Positions 1 to 7,464 of a stretch of DNA of 64,000 nt are shown here, piece after piece. The translations under genes were made by a program, and so were the position numbers. The stretch is from positions 1 to 64,000 of the forward strand of contig JBNOAI010000005.1 in the NCBI GenBank assembly GCA_050283925.1, given 5' to 3'. This stretch comes from ZC4RG25 sp023428365 (lineage in GTDB: Bacteria > Pseudomonadota > Alphaproteobacteria > Rhizobiales > Hyphomicrobiaceae). The notes beneath the pieces were generated by a model that did no database searches, had not been told where the DNA came from, and was given only the letters and a program-made list of their open reading frames with translations. Numbering within the stretch: the stretch's first letter is position 1; each line of letters opens with the position of its first letter.

Positions 1-140
1 CCTTTTTTTTTAACCTCCCGCCCCGCCCCCCCCCCCCCCCCCCCCCCCCCGCCCGCGCGCGGGGCGGGCTGGTGGTGGGCGGGGGGGGGCGGCGCGGCAT
101 ATGCGGCGCCCCTATGGGGGGGGGGCCCGGCCCCCCCCAC
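1..140. other. Low-complexity contig end, probable artefact
   Basis: This stretch is almost entirely runs of C and G with a short T run near the start. It has no codon structure and no resemblance in composition to the rest of the window, where ordinary coding DNA begins at about 141. I see no gene or recognisable element in it. The likeliest explanation is poor base calling or assembly at the end of a contig. Confidence 0.7.
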
Positions 141-162
141 AACTATTTAGGGAGCGCGCCGC

Positions 163-963
163 GTGGTTTCATCCAATTCGCACGCACCATTGCTGTCCGT
201 TGACGGTGTGACGCTGCAATATAAGACGACCCAGCATCTAGTGACGGCAACGTATCGCGTCAGCTTCGACGTCATGCCGTCGGAACGATATGTGATCCTC
301 GGGCCGTCGGGTTGTGGCAAGTCGACGATGCTCAAGGCCATCGCTGGTTACATGAATCCAACCGAGGGGCGCATCACTCTCAAGGGCGCGACGATTTCCA
401 AGCCCGGCCCCGATCGGGTGATGGTCTTCCAAGAGTTTGATCAGCTTCTACCCTGGAAGACGGTGAAGAAAAACGTGATGTTTGCGCTGGAGTCATCCGG
501 CAAGCTGAAGGGGCGCGCCGCCGAGGAAAAGGCGCTTGATGCCCTATCCAAGGTGAACCTGTCCAAATTCGTCGATAGCTATCCGCACATGCTGTCGGGC
601 GGCATGAAGCAGCGCGTTGCAATCGCACGCGCGCTGGCCATGGAAGCCGACGTGCTACTGATGGACGAGCCGTTTGCCGCGCTCGACGCCTTGACCCGCC
701 GGCGGATGCAGGACGAGTTGATGCAACTTTGGGAGGACACGCGGTTCACGGTCCTCTTTGTCACCCACTCGATCCCTGAAGCAGTCCGCATCGGCAGCCG
801 CATTCTGCTGCTCTCGCCACATCCCGGTCAGGTGAAAGCCGAGCTGAATAGCGACGGCACCGATGTCGTCGATCCGCAATCCGGCCTCAAGCTATCCGAA
901 CGGATTCACAAGATGCTGTTCGCTGATCAGGTCGAAGATGCAGGAGTGCCTGTCCATGACTGA
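163..963 (+). CDS. ABC transporter ATP-binding protein (nitrate/sulfonate/taurine type)
   Basis: Cytoplasmic ATPase of an ABC importer, 266 residues, the usual size for TauB/SsuB/NrtD relatives. Visible motifs in order are Walker A GPSGCGKST (residues 47-55), signature LSGGMKQR (144-151), Walker B VLLMDEP (from 164) with the D-loop ALD, and the switch histidine in VTHS (about 200). The start is GTG at 163, preceded by AGGGAG at 149-154. The next gene is its permease and overlaps it by 8 bases, so the two are translationally coupled. The substrate-binding protein is not in the window and may lie upstream of the damaged contig end. The substrate cannot be read from the sequence; aromatic or sulfonated anions are typical for the family. 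Confidence 0.93.
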   Translation: MVSSNSHAPLLSVDGVTLQYKTTQHLVTATYRVSFDVMPSERYVILGPSGCGKSTMLKAIAGYMNPTEGRITLKGATISKPGPDRVMVFQEFDQLLPWKTVKKNVMFALESSGKLKGRAAEEKALDALSKVNLSKFVDSYPHMLSGGMKQRVAIARALAMEADVLLMDEPFAALDALTRRRMQDELMQLWEDTRFTVLFVTHSIPEAVRIGSRILLLSPHPGQVKAELNSDGTDVVDPQSGLKLSERIHKMLFADQVEDAGVPVHD

Positions 964-1846
964 TGTTCTGCATTCCACTGTCGTACAGCCGGCGCCCCGT
1001 CCGGAGTATATTCACGAAGGCCCGCTGAACCAGGAGTTCGGCGTCGTCGAAAAGCCGCTGAGCGTCTGGGAGAAGCTGTACAACAACGGCGCGATCCGAA
1101 AGACGATCCTGCTGCTGGCGATCGCGGCGATCTGGGAGATCTACGCGCGTCAGCTCAACAATCCGCTGTTGGTTCCGACGTTCACCGAGACCTTCAGCAC
1201 GTTCATGAGCTCGATCGCGTCCGGCGTCATCCCTGAGAAAGCACTGAACTCGGTTCGTCTGCTGTTGCAGGGCTATGTCCTTGGTTTGGCGCTCGCGCTC
1301 GCCCTGACGGTGTTGGCCATGACCAGCCGGATCGGTACCGATTTTCTTGAAACGCTGACGTCGATGTTCAATCCGCTGCCGTCCATCGCGCTGCTGCCGC
1401 TGTCGCTGATCTGGTTCGGCCTGGGCGATAAGAGCATCATTTTCGTCCTGGTGCATGCTGTGCTGTGGGCCGTGGCGTTGAACACGCATTCCGGTTTCAG
1501 GGCGGTCTCGAATACGCTGCGCATGGTGGGCCGCAACTACGGTCTCAGTGGAATGCGGTTCGTGTTCAAGATCCTGATCCCGGCCGCATTCCCGAGCATC
1601 TTGACCGGTCTCAAGATCGGCTGGGCGTTTGCGTGGCGCACGCTGATCGCAGCCGAGATGGTGTTCGGTGCGAGTTCGGGGCAGGGCGGTCTCGGCTGGT
1701 TCATTTATGAGAGCAAGAACATGCTCGATATTCCGGCGGTATTTGCGGGACTGTTCGCTGTGATCCTGATCGGCCTGCTGGTCGAAAACCTGATCTTCCG
1801 CAATATCGAGAAAGTCACCGTGCGCCGCTGGGGCATGCAGAGCTAA
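956..1846 (+). CDS. ABC transporter permease (TauC/SsuC-like)
   Basis: Inner-membrane permease of 296 residues with a soluble N-terminus of about 45 residues and roughly six hydrophobic segments. The BPD_transp_1 coupling region, in which the family EAA-loop sits, is seen around the stretch RMVGRNYGLSG. The ATG at 956 is chosen because GGAG at 943-946 lies nine bases upstream and the start overlaps the end of the ATPase gene; a longer reading frame to 863 exists but lies inside that gene. Together with the upstream ATPase it forms one importer. Substrate unknown. Confidence 0.92.
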   Translation: MTDVLHSTVVQPAPRPEYIHEGPLNQEFGVVEKPLSVWEKLYNNGAIRKTILLLAIAAIWEIYARQLNNPLLVPTFTETFSTFMSSIASGVIPEKALNSVRLLLQGYVLGLALALALTVLAMTSRIGTDFLETLTSMFNPLPSIALLPLSLIWFGLGDKSIIFVLVHAVLWAVALNTHSGFRAVSNTLRMVGRNYGLSGMRFVFKILIPAAFPSILTGLKIGWAFAWRTLIAAEMVFGASSGQGGLGWFIYESKNMLDIPAVFAGLFAVILIGLLVENLIFRNIEKVTVRRWGMQS

Positions 1847-1853
1847 GCGGCTG

Positions 1854-1879
1854 ATACCGCCGCCTTGCGGCGGCGGTAT
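1854..1879. terminator. Hairpin between convergent genes
   Basis: A perfect 11-base-pair inverted repeat (arms 1854-1864 and 1869-1879) with loop TTGC sits between the ends of the convergent permease and dehydrogenase genes. There is no T-tract on either side, so termination efficiency is uncertain, but its position suits a bidirectional terminator. Confidence 0.55.
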
Positions 1880-1893
1880 TCCCAGCTTCTCGA

Positions 1894-2919
1894 TCACACG
1901 TCGAACGTGACCCCATGCTCCTGAGCCGTCAGGCGCGGATCGTGCGATTTGATATGCACGGGCCGCCCTTCTAGAATTTCGTAGCAGCGGGCGAGCGTAT
2001 CTTCTTCCAGCCGCTGCATCGCTTCCTGCGTGTAGAATGTCAGGTGCGGAAACAGGATCACGTTGTCCATCTCGAACAGGTCGCTCATGGGATGGCCTGT
2101 CTTCGCGAGCGGCTCGACGGAATAAACGTCGAGACCGGCGCCGGCGATGGTGCCTTCCTTGAGCGCCTGCACTAAGGCCGCCTCATCGACGATCGCGCCG
2201 CGCGAGACATTGATCAGCACCGCGGAGGGCTTCATCGCAGCGAACTGCTCCCTGCCGATCAGATGACGGGTCGACGGGTTGAGCACGCTGTGAACCGAAA
2301 CGAAGTCGCACTCGGCGAGCATGGCATTCAGATCGGTTCTCTTTTCGATCCCGGCCTGCTCCAGTGTTGCCGCGTCTACATTCGGATCGTAAGCCAGAAC
2401 GCGGGCGCGGAATCCTTTCCCCGCCATGCGGGCCATGCTGCGGCCGATCTTCCCGGCGCCGATCAGCCCGACGGTCTTCCCGGCAATGTCGGAGCCGAGC
2501 CATTGCGAGGTCGGCCACGCCCAGCCCTCCTGATCCATCTCGCGGATGATTGGACGGAGGTTTTTCGCCAGCGCGATCATGATCGCGAATGCGCCTTCGG
2601 CGACGGTTTCTTCCGCGTACTCAGGAACGTTGACGACGGGAATCCGCCGTGCCCGTGCCGCGGTGATGTCGATCGCATCGATACCAACACCGTATTTCAC
2701 GATGCCTTTCAGCTTGCGTGCATGTTCAATCACGCGCGCTGTCACCGGCGTGTAGCACATCAGCAGCAGATGAGCGTCGGTGACCTCACGGATCAGACGA
2801 TCCTCGCTGATGCCGTCAGGCAGCAAAACAACCCGCGCGCCGTAGGAGCGAAGGGCCTGGTCGATCCCTGGGCACTCCAACTCGCGGTCGGTCCGCACGA
2901 CCTTGATCTGCTCAGCCAT
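1894..2919 (-). CDS. D-2-hydroxyacid dehydrogenase (CtBP/phosphoglycerate dehydrogenase-like)
   Basis: NAD(P)-dependent oxidoreductase of the D-isomer-specific 2-hydroxyacid dehydrogenase family, 341 residues. The Rossmann motif GLIGAGKIG lies at about residue 150. It is followed by the substrate-binding/catalytic Arg region (NVSRGAIVDEAAL), the conserved Glu, and the catalytic His in FPHLTFYT. The start at 2919 (MAEQIK) is preceded by GGAGGAAGG on the minus strand; a 15-residue upstream extension is possible but lacks a site. It is convergent with the ABC importer and monocistronic. The exact 2-oxoacid substrate is not determinable. Confidence 0.9.
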   Translation of the reverse strand: MAEQIKVVRTDRELECPGIDQALRSYGARVVLLPDGISEDRLIREVTDAHLLLMCYTPVTARVIEHARKLKGIVKYGVGIDAIDITAARARRIPVVNVPEYAEETVAEGAFAIMIALAKNLRPIIREMDQEGWAWPTSQWLGSDIAGKTVGLIGAGKIGRSMARMAGKGFRARVLAYDPNVDAATLEQAGIEKRTDLNAMLAECDFVSVHSVLNPSTRHLIGREQFAAMKPSAVLINVSRGAIVDEAALVQALKEGTIAGAGLDVYSVEPLAKTGHPMSDLFEMDNVILFPHLTFYTQEAMQRLEEDTLARCYEILEGRPVHIKSHDPRLTAQEHGVTFDV

Positions 2920-3002
2920 CTCCACTGTCCTTCCTCCGACGTAGCAAGCCGAGACCATAAACATAGGGCCCGGCTGGGGGAAGAAGACAGGGATCTGTCA
3001 GC

Positions 3003-3257
3003 CTAGGTGTTTTTGATGAACAGAAGGCTCAACGCCCATACGGCGAGGTAGCCGGCGAGGCCGACGACAGCCACGATATCGCCGGTAAAGCGCTGGGTCT
3101 GCGCCATCATCAGTCCGTGCAAGAACAGTCCGACCCCTAACAGCCCGGCCCCTACCAGAGCGAGGGCGATTATGAGCGCGGCAGCAGGCGTGTAACCGGC
3201 TTCCGATGACGTGACGGCGGCATGTGCGGTATCGGTGGCGGTGGTCATGGGGCGCAT
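3003..3257 (-). CDS. Small two-helix membrane protein, unknown function
   Basis: A protein of about 84 residues with an alanine/threonine-rich N-terminus and two clear hydrophobic helices (around ALIIALALVGAGLLGVGLFL and VAVVGLAGYLAVWALSLLF). I do not recognise a family. The start is uncertain: ATG at 3257 or 3248, neither with a strong ribosome site. It lies 83 bases upstream of the dehydrogenase start, on the same strand, so it could be cotranscribed with it. No function is proposed. Confidence 0.6.
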   Translation of the reverse strand: MRPMTTATDTAHAAVTSSEAGYTPAAALIIALALVGAGLLGVGLFLHGLMMAQTQRFTGDIVAVVGLAGYLAVWALSLLFIKNT

Positions 3258-3432
3258 CCATTCGACAGATGAGATGCCAGGACAACACGTAAAAAGCACC
3301 AAGCGGGCGATTGCCGTGAGAGCCTAGCCAGCGGTGAAACGCGCAAAATGCCTTTTGGATGCATGTCTCGCTCTGGAATGACGGACTGCGGTCGGTTACG
3401 ACAGTCTTAATTGGCAGTTGGAGAAGCGGAAA

Positions 3433-4464
3433 ATGCGCGCAAGCAGAATGATTACTGTCGTGGGGGCTCACGTCGAGGGCGAGTTGAATGAGGTCATCAC
3501 CGGCGGGGTCCTGAACGTGCCCGGCAAGACCATGTTCGAGAAGGCGCGCTATCTGGAAACCCAGGCCGACGATCTGCGCAATTTTCTGCTGCAGGAGCCG
3601 CGCGGAAAGGTGACGCTGTGCACGAACCTGGTTCTGCCGCCCACCCATCCGGAAGCGGATGCCGGCTTCATCATCATCGAACCGGATTCCTACCCGCCCA
3701 TGTCGGGCAGCAATACCATCTGTACGACGACGGTTCTGCTCGAGACCGGCATGATCCCCATGCAGGAGCCGGAAACGCTGCTGACGCTGGATGCGCCCGG
3801 TGGCCTGATCCGTGTGAGGGCGACCTGCCGCGACGGCAAGTGCGAGCGGGTGACGTTCCAGAACGTGCCGGCTTTCGTGTTCTATCTCGATCATCCGGTG
3901 GAGGTGCCGGGGCTCGGTACGATCAAGGTCGATGTCGCTTATGGCGGCATGATCTATGTACTCGTCGACGCCAAGGCGCTGGGCTACGAGATTGTGCCGT
4001 CTGAGGCGCGTGAGCTGGTCGAAGTGGGCGAGCGGATCAAGAAGGCGGCTGCAGAGCAGGCTCCCGCCGTGCATCCGGAAAACCCGGAGATCCATACGAT
4101 CAACCAGACGCTATTTTACGGTCCGCTGCGTACGGAGAATGGCGTGAAGACGGCCCGCAACACCGTCATCGTGTCACCCGGACGGCATGACCGTTCACCG
4201 TGCGGCACGGGAACCAGCGCGCGGCTGGCGGTGATGCATGCCCGCGGACTGATCAAGGAAGGCGAACCGTTCGTGCACGAATCCATCATCGGCACGACGT
4301 TCAACGGCCGCATCCTGGAGACCACCACCATTGCCGGGAAACCGGCGGTGCGTCCGGAGATTTCCGGAAGGGCCTGGATCACGGCACTTCACCAGTACAT
4401 CCTCGATCCGACCGATCCGTTCCCGACGGGCTATCGCCTCGGTGACATGTGGCCCGGCAATTGA
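3433..4464 (+). CDS. Proline racemase family enzyme, Ser/Cys type (hydroxyproline epimerase / trans-3-hydroxyproline dehydratase-like)
   Basis: 343 residues, full length for the proline racemase superfamily of PLP-independent epimerases and dehydratases. The second active-site cysteine is present in SPCGTGTSA (Cys257). The first, normally in MCGHG, is Ser91 in MSGSN. The Ser/Cys arrangement is known as a separate subgroup alongside Cys/Cys epimerases and Cys/Thr dehydratases, so the reaction could be 4-hydroxyproline epimerisation, trans-3-hydroxy-L-proline dehydration, or both. The start at 3433 has GGAG nine bases upstream; an upstream TTG at 3418 is in frame but less likely. It is convergent with the E1 genes, and no other hydroxyproline catabolic gene is adjacent. 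Confidence 0.88.
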   Translation: MRASRMITVVGAHVEGELNEVITGGVLNVPGKTMFEKARYLETQADDLRNFLLQEPRGKVTLCTNLVLPPTHPEADAGFIIIEPDSYPPMSGSNTICTTTVLLETGMIPMQEPETLLTLDAPGGLIRVRATCRDGKCERVTFQNVPAFVFYLDHPVEVPGLGTIKVDVAYGGMIYVLVDAKALGYEIVPSEARELVEVGERIKKAAAEQAPAVHPENPEIHTINQTLFYGPLRTENGVKTARNTVIVSPGRHDRSPCGTGTSARLAVMHARGLIKEGEPFVHESIIGTTFNGRILETTTIAGKPAVRPEISGRAWITALHQYILDPTDPFPTGYRLGDMWPGN

Positions 4465-4473
4465 GATCCGTGG

Positions 4474-5445
4474 TCAGGCCATCATCGCTTTAGCAGCGGA
4501 CACGATTTTATCCGGCGTGACGCGCAGCTCATTCTCCAGCGGTGGCGCAAAGGGAATGGGAATGCGCGGCGCGCCGATCCGCTTGACGGCTGTTACGCCC
4601 GAGGGACCGAGACGGTCGATCACGCGGGCGACGATTTCTGCACCGAAGCCGCCGACCTCGACGGCTTCGTGCGCCACCAGCAGACGCCGAGTGCGTTTCA
4701 CCGAAGCAACGATGGCCTCCTCGTCCCAAGGCCACAGCGAACGCAGGTCATAGGCATCGACCGAGATCCCATGGCCGGTGAGTGTGTCGGCTGCCGTCAC
4801 GGCATCCGGCACCAGAGCGCTCCACGTGACGAGCGTGAGGTCGTTACCGGAGCGCAGCCGTCGCGCCTTGCCGAACGGGATTGGTTCGATCCGATTCGGA
4901 ATGTTACCGGTGATCGTCCAGATGCCTTTGGGATCGAAGAACAGTACGGGATCGTCGCTGCGAATGGCGGAGACCAGCAGACCGGCCTCGTCTTCCGCGC
5001 TCGATGGCGCGACGACCACCACGCCCGGCAGGTGTACGAACCAGGATTCCAGCATCTGCGAATGCTGACCCGCCGAGTTGCGCCACATGCCGTGCGGCAT
5101 CCGGACGACCACGGCGGGTTTGGCCTGGCCGCCAAACATGTAGCGCACCTTGGCGATCTGATTGACCAGTTCGTCCATCGCACACATCACGAAATCGAAG
5201 ATGCGCATCTCGATGATCGGCCGCGTGCCGACCAATGCCGCGCCGAGGCCGGCACCCATGATGGTGCTCTCGGATATCGGAGTGGAAACGACACGTTCTG
5301 GGCCGAATTCGTCGAGAAAGCCGCGGTACTGGCCCCATAGACCACCGCGCGCCACGTCCTCGCCCAGGACCCAGACGGTCGGGTCGCGACGCATCTCCTG
5401 CTGAACAGCGAGGCGGCCGGCTTCGATGAGTGTGACCTCGCTCAT
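4474..5445 (-). CDS. 2-oxoacid dehydrogenase E1 component, beta subunit
   Basis: 323-residue transketolase-like beta subunit of a ThDP-dependent pyruvate/acetoin/branched-chain 2-oxoacid dehydrogenase. Family landmarks are GEDVARGGLWGQYRG near residue 28, the segment TPISESTIMGAGLGAA, and the C-terminal transketolase domain (LLVAHEAVEVGGFGAEI). Its ATG overlaps the stop of the alpha-subunit gene by four bases, as expected for a heterotetramer. No E2 or E3 gene follows; the next gene is convergent. The pair may borrow E2/E3 from elsewhere or act as a stand-alone decarboxylase. Confidence 0.9.
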   Translation of the reverse strand: MSEVTLIEAGRLAVQQEMRRDPTVWVLGEDVARGGLWGQYRGFLDEFGPERVVSTPISESTIMGAGLGAALVGTRPIIEMRIFDFVMCAMDELVNQIAKVRYMFGGQAKPAVVVRMPHGMWRNSAGQHSQMLESWFVHLPGVVVVAPSSAEDEAGLLVSAIRSDDPVLFFDPKGIWTITGNIPNRIEPIPFGKARRLRSGNDLTLVTWSALVPDAVTAADTLTGHGISVDAYDLRSLWPWDEEAIVASVKRTRRLLVAHEAVEVGGFGAEIVARVIDRLGPSGVTAVKRIGAPRIPIPFAPPLENELRVTPDKIVSAAKAMMA

Positions 5446-6452
5446 GACCGGGCCTCCGCATCCTGAACGTCTTCATAGGCGACGTGTGCCGCCGGCCAAG
5501 GCGCGGCTTTCGCAGCGGCACGGCCATCTTCCATTTCACGCCGCGCAATCTCAGCGATGGCATCGAGTTCAGAAGCGCCGATGCCGCGTTCCGTGAGCAA
5601 GGCTTTCAGACGAGCGATCGGACAGCGTGCCTTTCCGGATTCAACTTCGACCGGATCGCGCCACGCCGCAGCATCAGTAGATGTGTGTCCGGTCCAGCGG
5701 TAGGTGCGGGCTTGAAGAAGGCGAGGGCCGTCACCGCGACGGACTTCAGCGACGAGCCGGGCCGTGGCTTCGTAGACGGCTAGAACATCATTGCCGTCAA
5801 TCGCCAGTGCGGGCACGCCAAGCGCCTCGGAACGCGCGACGACGCCGGGTCCCGCAGTGACGCTGCTTGCGGCGGTGAAGGCGGCAACGCCATTGTCTTC
5901 ACAGACAAACAGGATCGGCAGGCGATAGAGCGCGGCCCAGTTCAAACCTTCCAGAAACGGCCCGCGATTGATCGCGCCGTCACCGAACATGCACACCGCG
6001 ATCGCGTCGGATTTCAGCAGCTTCAGCCCCTGCGCCGCGCCAACGGCTATCGGAATTCCGCCCGCGACCACGCCGTTCGCACCGAGCATGCCGACGGAAA
6101 AATCGGCGATATGCATGGAGCCGCCCTTGCCACGGCAATAACCTCCGTCGCGCCCATAAAGCTCCAGAAACATCCGCTTGGCGTCGGCACCTTTTGCGAG
6201 GGCGTGCCCGTGACCGCGATGATTGGACGTCAGGCGATCGTCGGTTCGCAGATTGGCGCACAGGCCTGCCGCAATTGCTTCCTGGCCGATGGAGACATGC
6301 AGCGGGCCGGGAATTTCGCCGGCCTTGTGTGCCGCCAGCGCGGTTTCCTCGAACGCGCGGATGCGCAGCATGGTTGTGTAGAGATCGGTCAAGCGACGGG
6401 TATTGCCGCCGGCTGCTGCCAGGGGCGATGTCCCTCGGGGCATTGTTTCCAT
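5442..6452 (-). CDS. 2-oxoacid dehydrogenase E1 component, alpha subunit
   Basis: 336 residues. The ThDP-binding motif begins at GDGAINRGPF and runs to the conserved Asn some 25 residues later. The preceding segment GKGGSMHIADFSVGMLGANG is typical of pyruvate and acetoin dehydrogenase alpha subunits. The start at 6452 (METMPRG) is used; a second ATG three codons in (6443) is equally possible. It is the first gene of a two-gene operon with the beta subunit, divergent from the duplicated-domain protein at 6541. The substrate (pyruvate, acetoin, 2-oxoisovalerate or another) is not resolved. Confidence 0.9.
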   Translation of the reverse strand: METMPRGTSPLAAAGGNTRRLTDLYTTMLRIRAFEETALAAHKAGEIPGPLHVSIGQEAIAAGLCANLRTDDRLTSNHRGHGHALAKGADAKRMFLELYGRDGGYCRGKGGSMHIADFSVGMLGANGVVAGGIPIAVGAAQGLKLLKSDAIAVCMFGDGAINRGPFLEGLNWAALYRLPILFVCEDNGVAAFTAASSVTAGPGVVARSEALGVPALAIDGNDVLAVYEATARLVAEVRRGDGPRLLQARTYRWTGHTSTDAAAWRDPVEVESGKARCPIARLKALLTERGIGASELDAIAEIARREMEDGRAAAKAAPWPAAHVAYEDVQDAEARS

Positions 6453-6540
6453 CCCATCGTGCCTTGTTCGGTCGTGATGCGCCGCGCACTATAGGTCTGA
6501 CCTTTAATCAGCAGATTGGAGAAATCAAGGCGGCTTTGGC

Positions 6541-7464
6541 ATGATTGATCGCCGTTGGATCACGGCCTATGGTGGCGTGTCGTCCTCGCGATGGCCAATC
6601 ATCATACCTTATGGGGAAACGCTGGTGCCGCAGTCGGATCGAGGTCCGCTCATTGTCGATAGCGTGACCCATCTTAAGCCGGAACATCGCGGCGGCGCTG
6701 TTCTGTGCGCGTCGCACGGTGGGCGCTACGCGGGCTACTACGCCGCGAGCAAGGGTGTCGCCGCCGTGATCCTCAATGATGCCGGTATAGGTCGCGAGGC
6801 TGCCGGATTAGGCAGCCTTCCGTTTCTCGCAGGGTTGGGCGTTCCCGCGGCGACCGTCTCGCACATCAGTGGTCGCATCGGGGACGGCGCGGATTGCTAT
6901 GCGCGCGGCGTGCTGTCGGCGGTAAATGGTCCTGGCATCGCCTTAGGACTGCACGTCCGCATGCCGTGTCGTGAGGCGATGGCCGTGCTGGCTCAGGCGA
7001 AAGGTCCGCCGTCACCGGAGCCTCCCGCTGAGGATGAACATCGCCACGTCATCACTGATGCGGGGAGGGATGGCATCTCGGTAATCGTCATCGACTCGGT
7101 CTCACTTGTGAAACCGGAGGACGCCGGACAGATCATCATCAGCGCCTCCCATGGTGGGCTGCTGGGCGGGAAGCCAGAAACCGCGGTGAAGGTGCCGGTC
7201 TTCGCGGCCGTCTATAACGATGCCGATCGTGGCATCGACGACGCTGGTGTCTGCCGGTTGCCGGCACTGGACGCCCGAGGCATTGCCGGGGCCTGCGTAC
7301 AGGCCTTCTCGGCGCGTATCGGCGACGGCCTTTCGACGTATAACGACGGATACATCTCCGCACTCAACGAGACCGCCCGTCTGCACGGCGGCGAGATCGG
7401 ACAAAGCTGCCGCGCGTTCGTGGCGGCGATGGTGGAAGCGCGCAGCAGGGAGCAACAGCGGTGA
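6541..7464 (+). CDS. Protein of unknown function with two internal repeats
   Basis: 307 residues with no family I recognise. The sequence is an evident tandem duplication. Repeat 1 (about residues 38-140) and repeat 2 (about 180-290) share, in order, DSV followed by LKPE or VKPE, ASHGG, an alanine/valine-rich strand ending in NDA, a G/L-rich strand, RIGDG, and a final S-A-x-N. The two histidines in ASHGG and the aspartates in RIGDG are the best candidates for functional residues. There is no signal peptide or membrane segment. The gene overlaps the downstream ThDP enzyme by four bases (GTGA), so the two are probably made together. The start could instead be GTG 6577 or 6625. Confidence 0.8.
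   Translation: MIDRRWITAYGGVSSSRWPIIIPYGETLVPQSDRGPLIVDSVTHLKPEHRGGAVLCASHGGRYAGYYAASKGVAAVILNDAGIGREAAGLGSLPFLAGLGVPAATVSHISGRIGDGADCYARGVLSAVNGPGIALGLHVRMPCREAMAVLAQAKGPPSPEPPAEDEHRHVITDAGRDGISVIVIDSVSLVKPEDAGQIIISASHGGLLGGKPETAVKVPVFAAVYNDADRGIDDAGVCRLPALDARGIAGACVQAFSARIGDGLSTYNDGYISALNETARLHGGEIGQSCRAFVAAMVEARSREQQR

Noticed and set aside
887..1897. 336-codon frame antisense to the ABC permease gene
   Set aside because: Glutamine/arginine-rich shadow of the real gene on the other strand, with no family features.
2998..4095. 365-codon minus-strand frame over the proline racemase
   Set aside because: Histidine/arginine-rich shadow translation; the plus-strand racemase is unmistakable.
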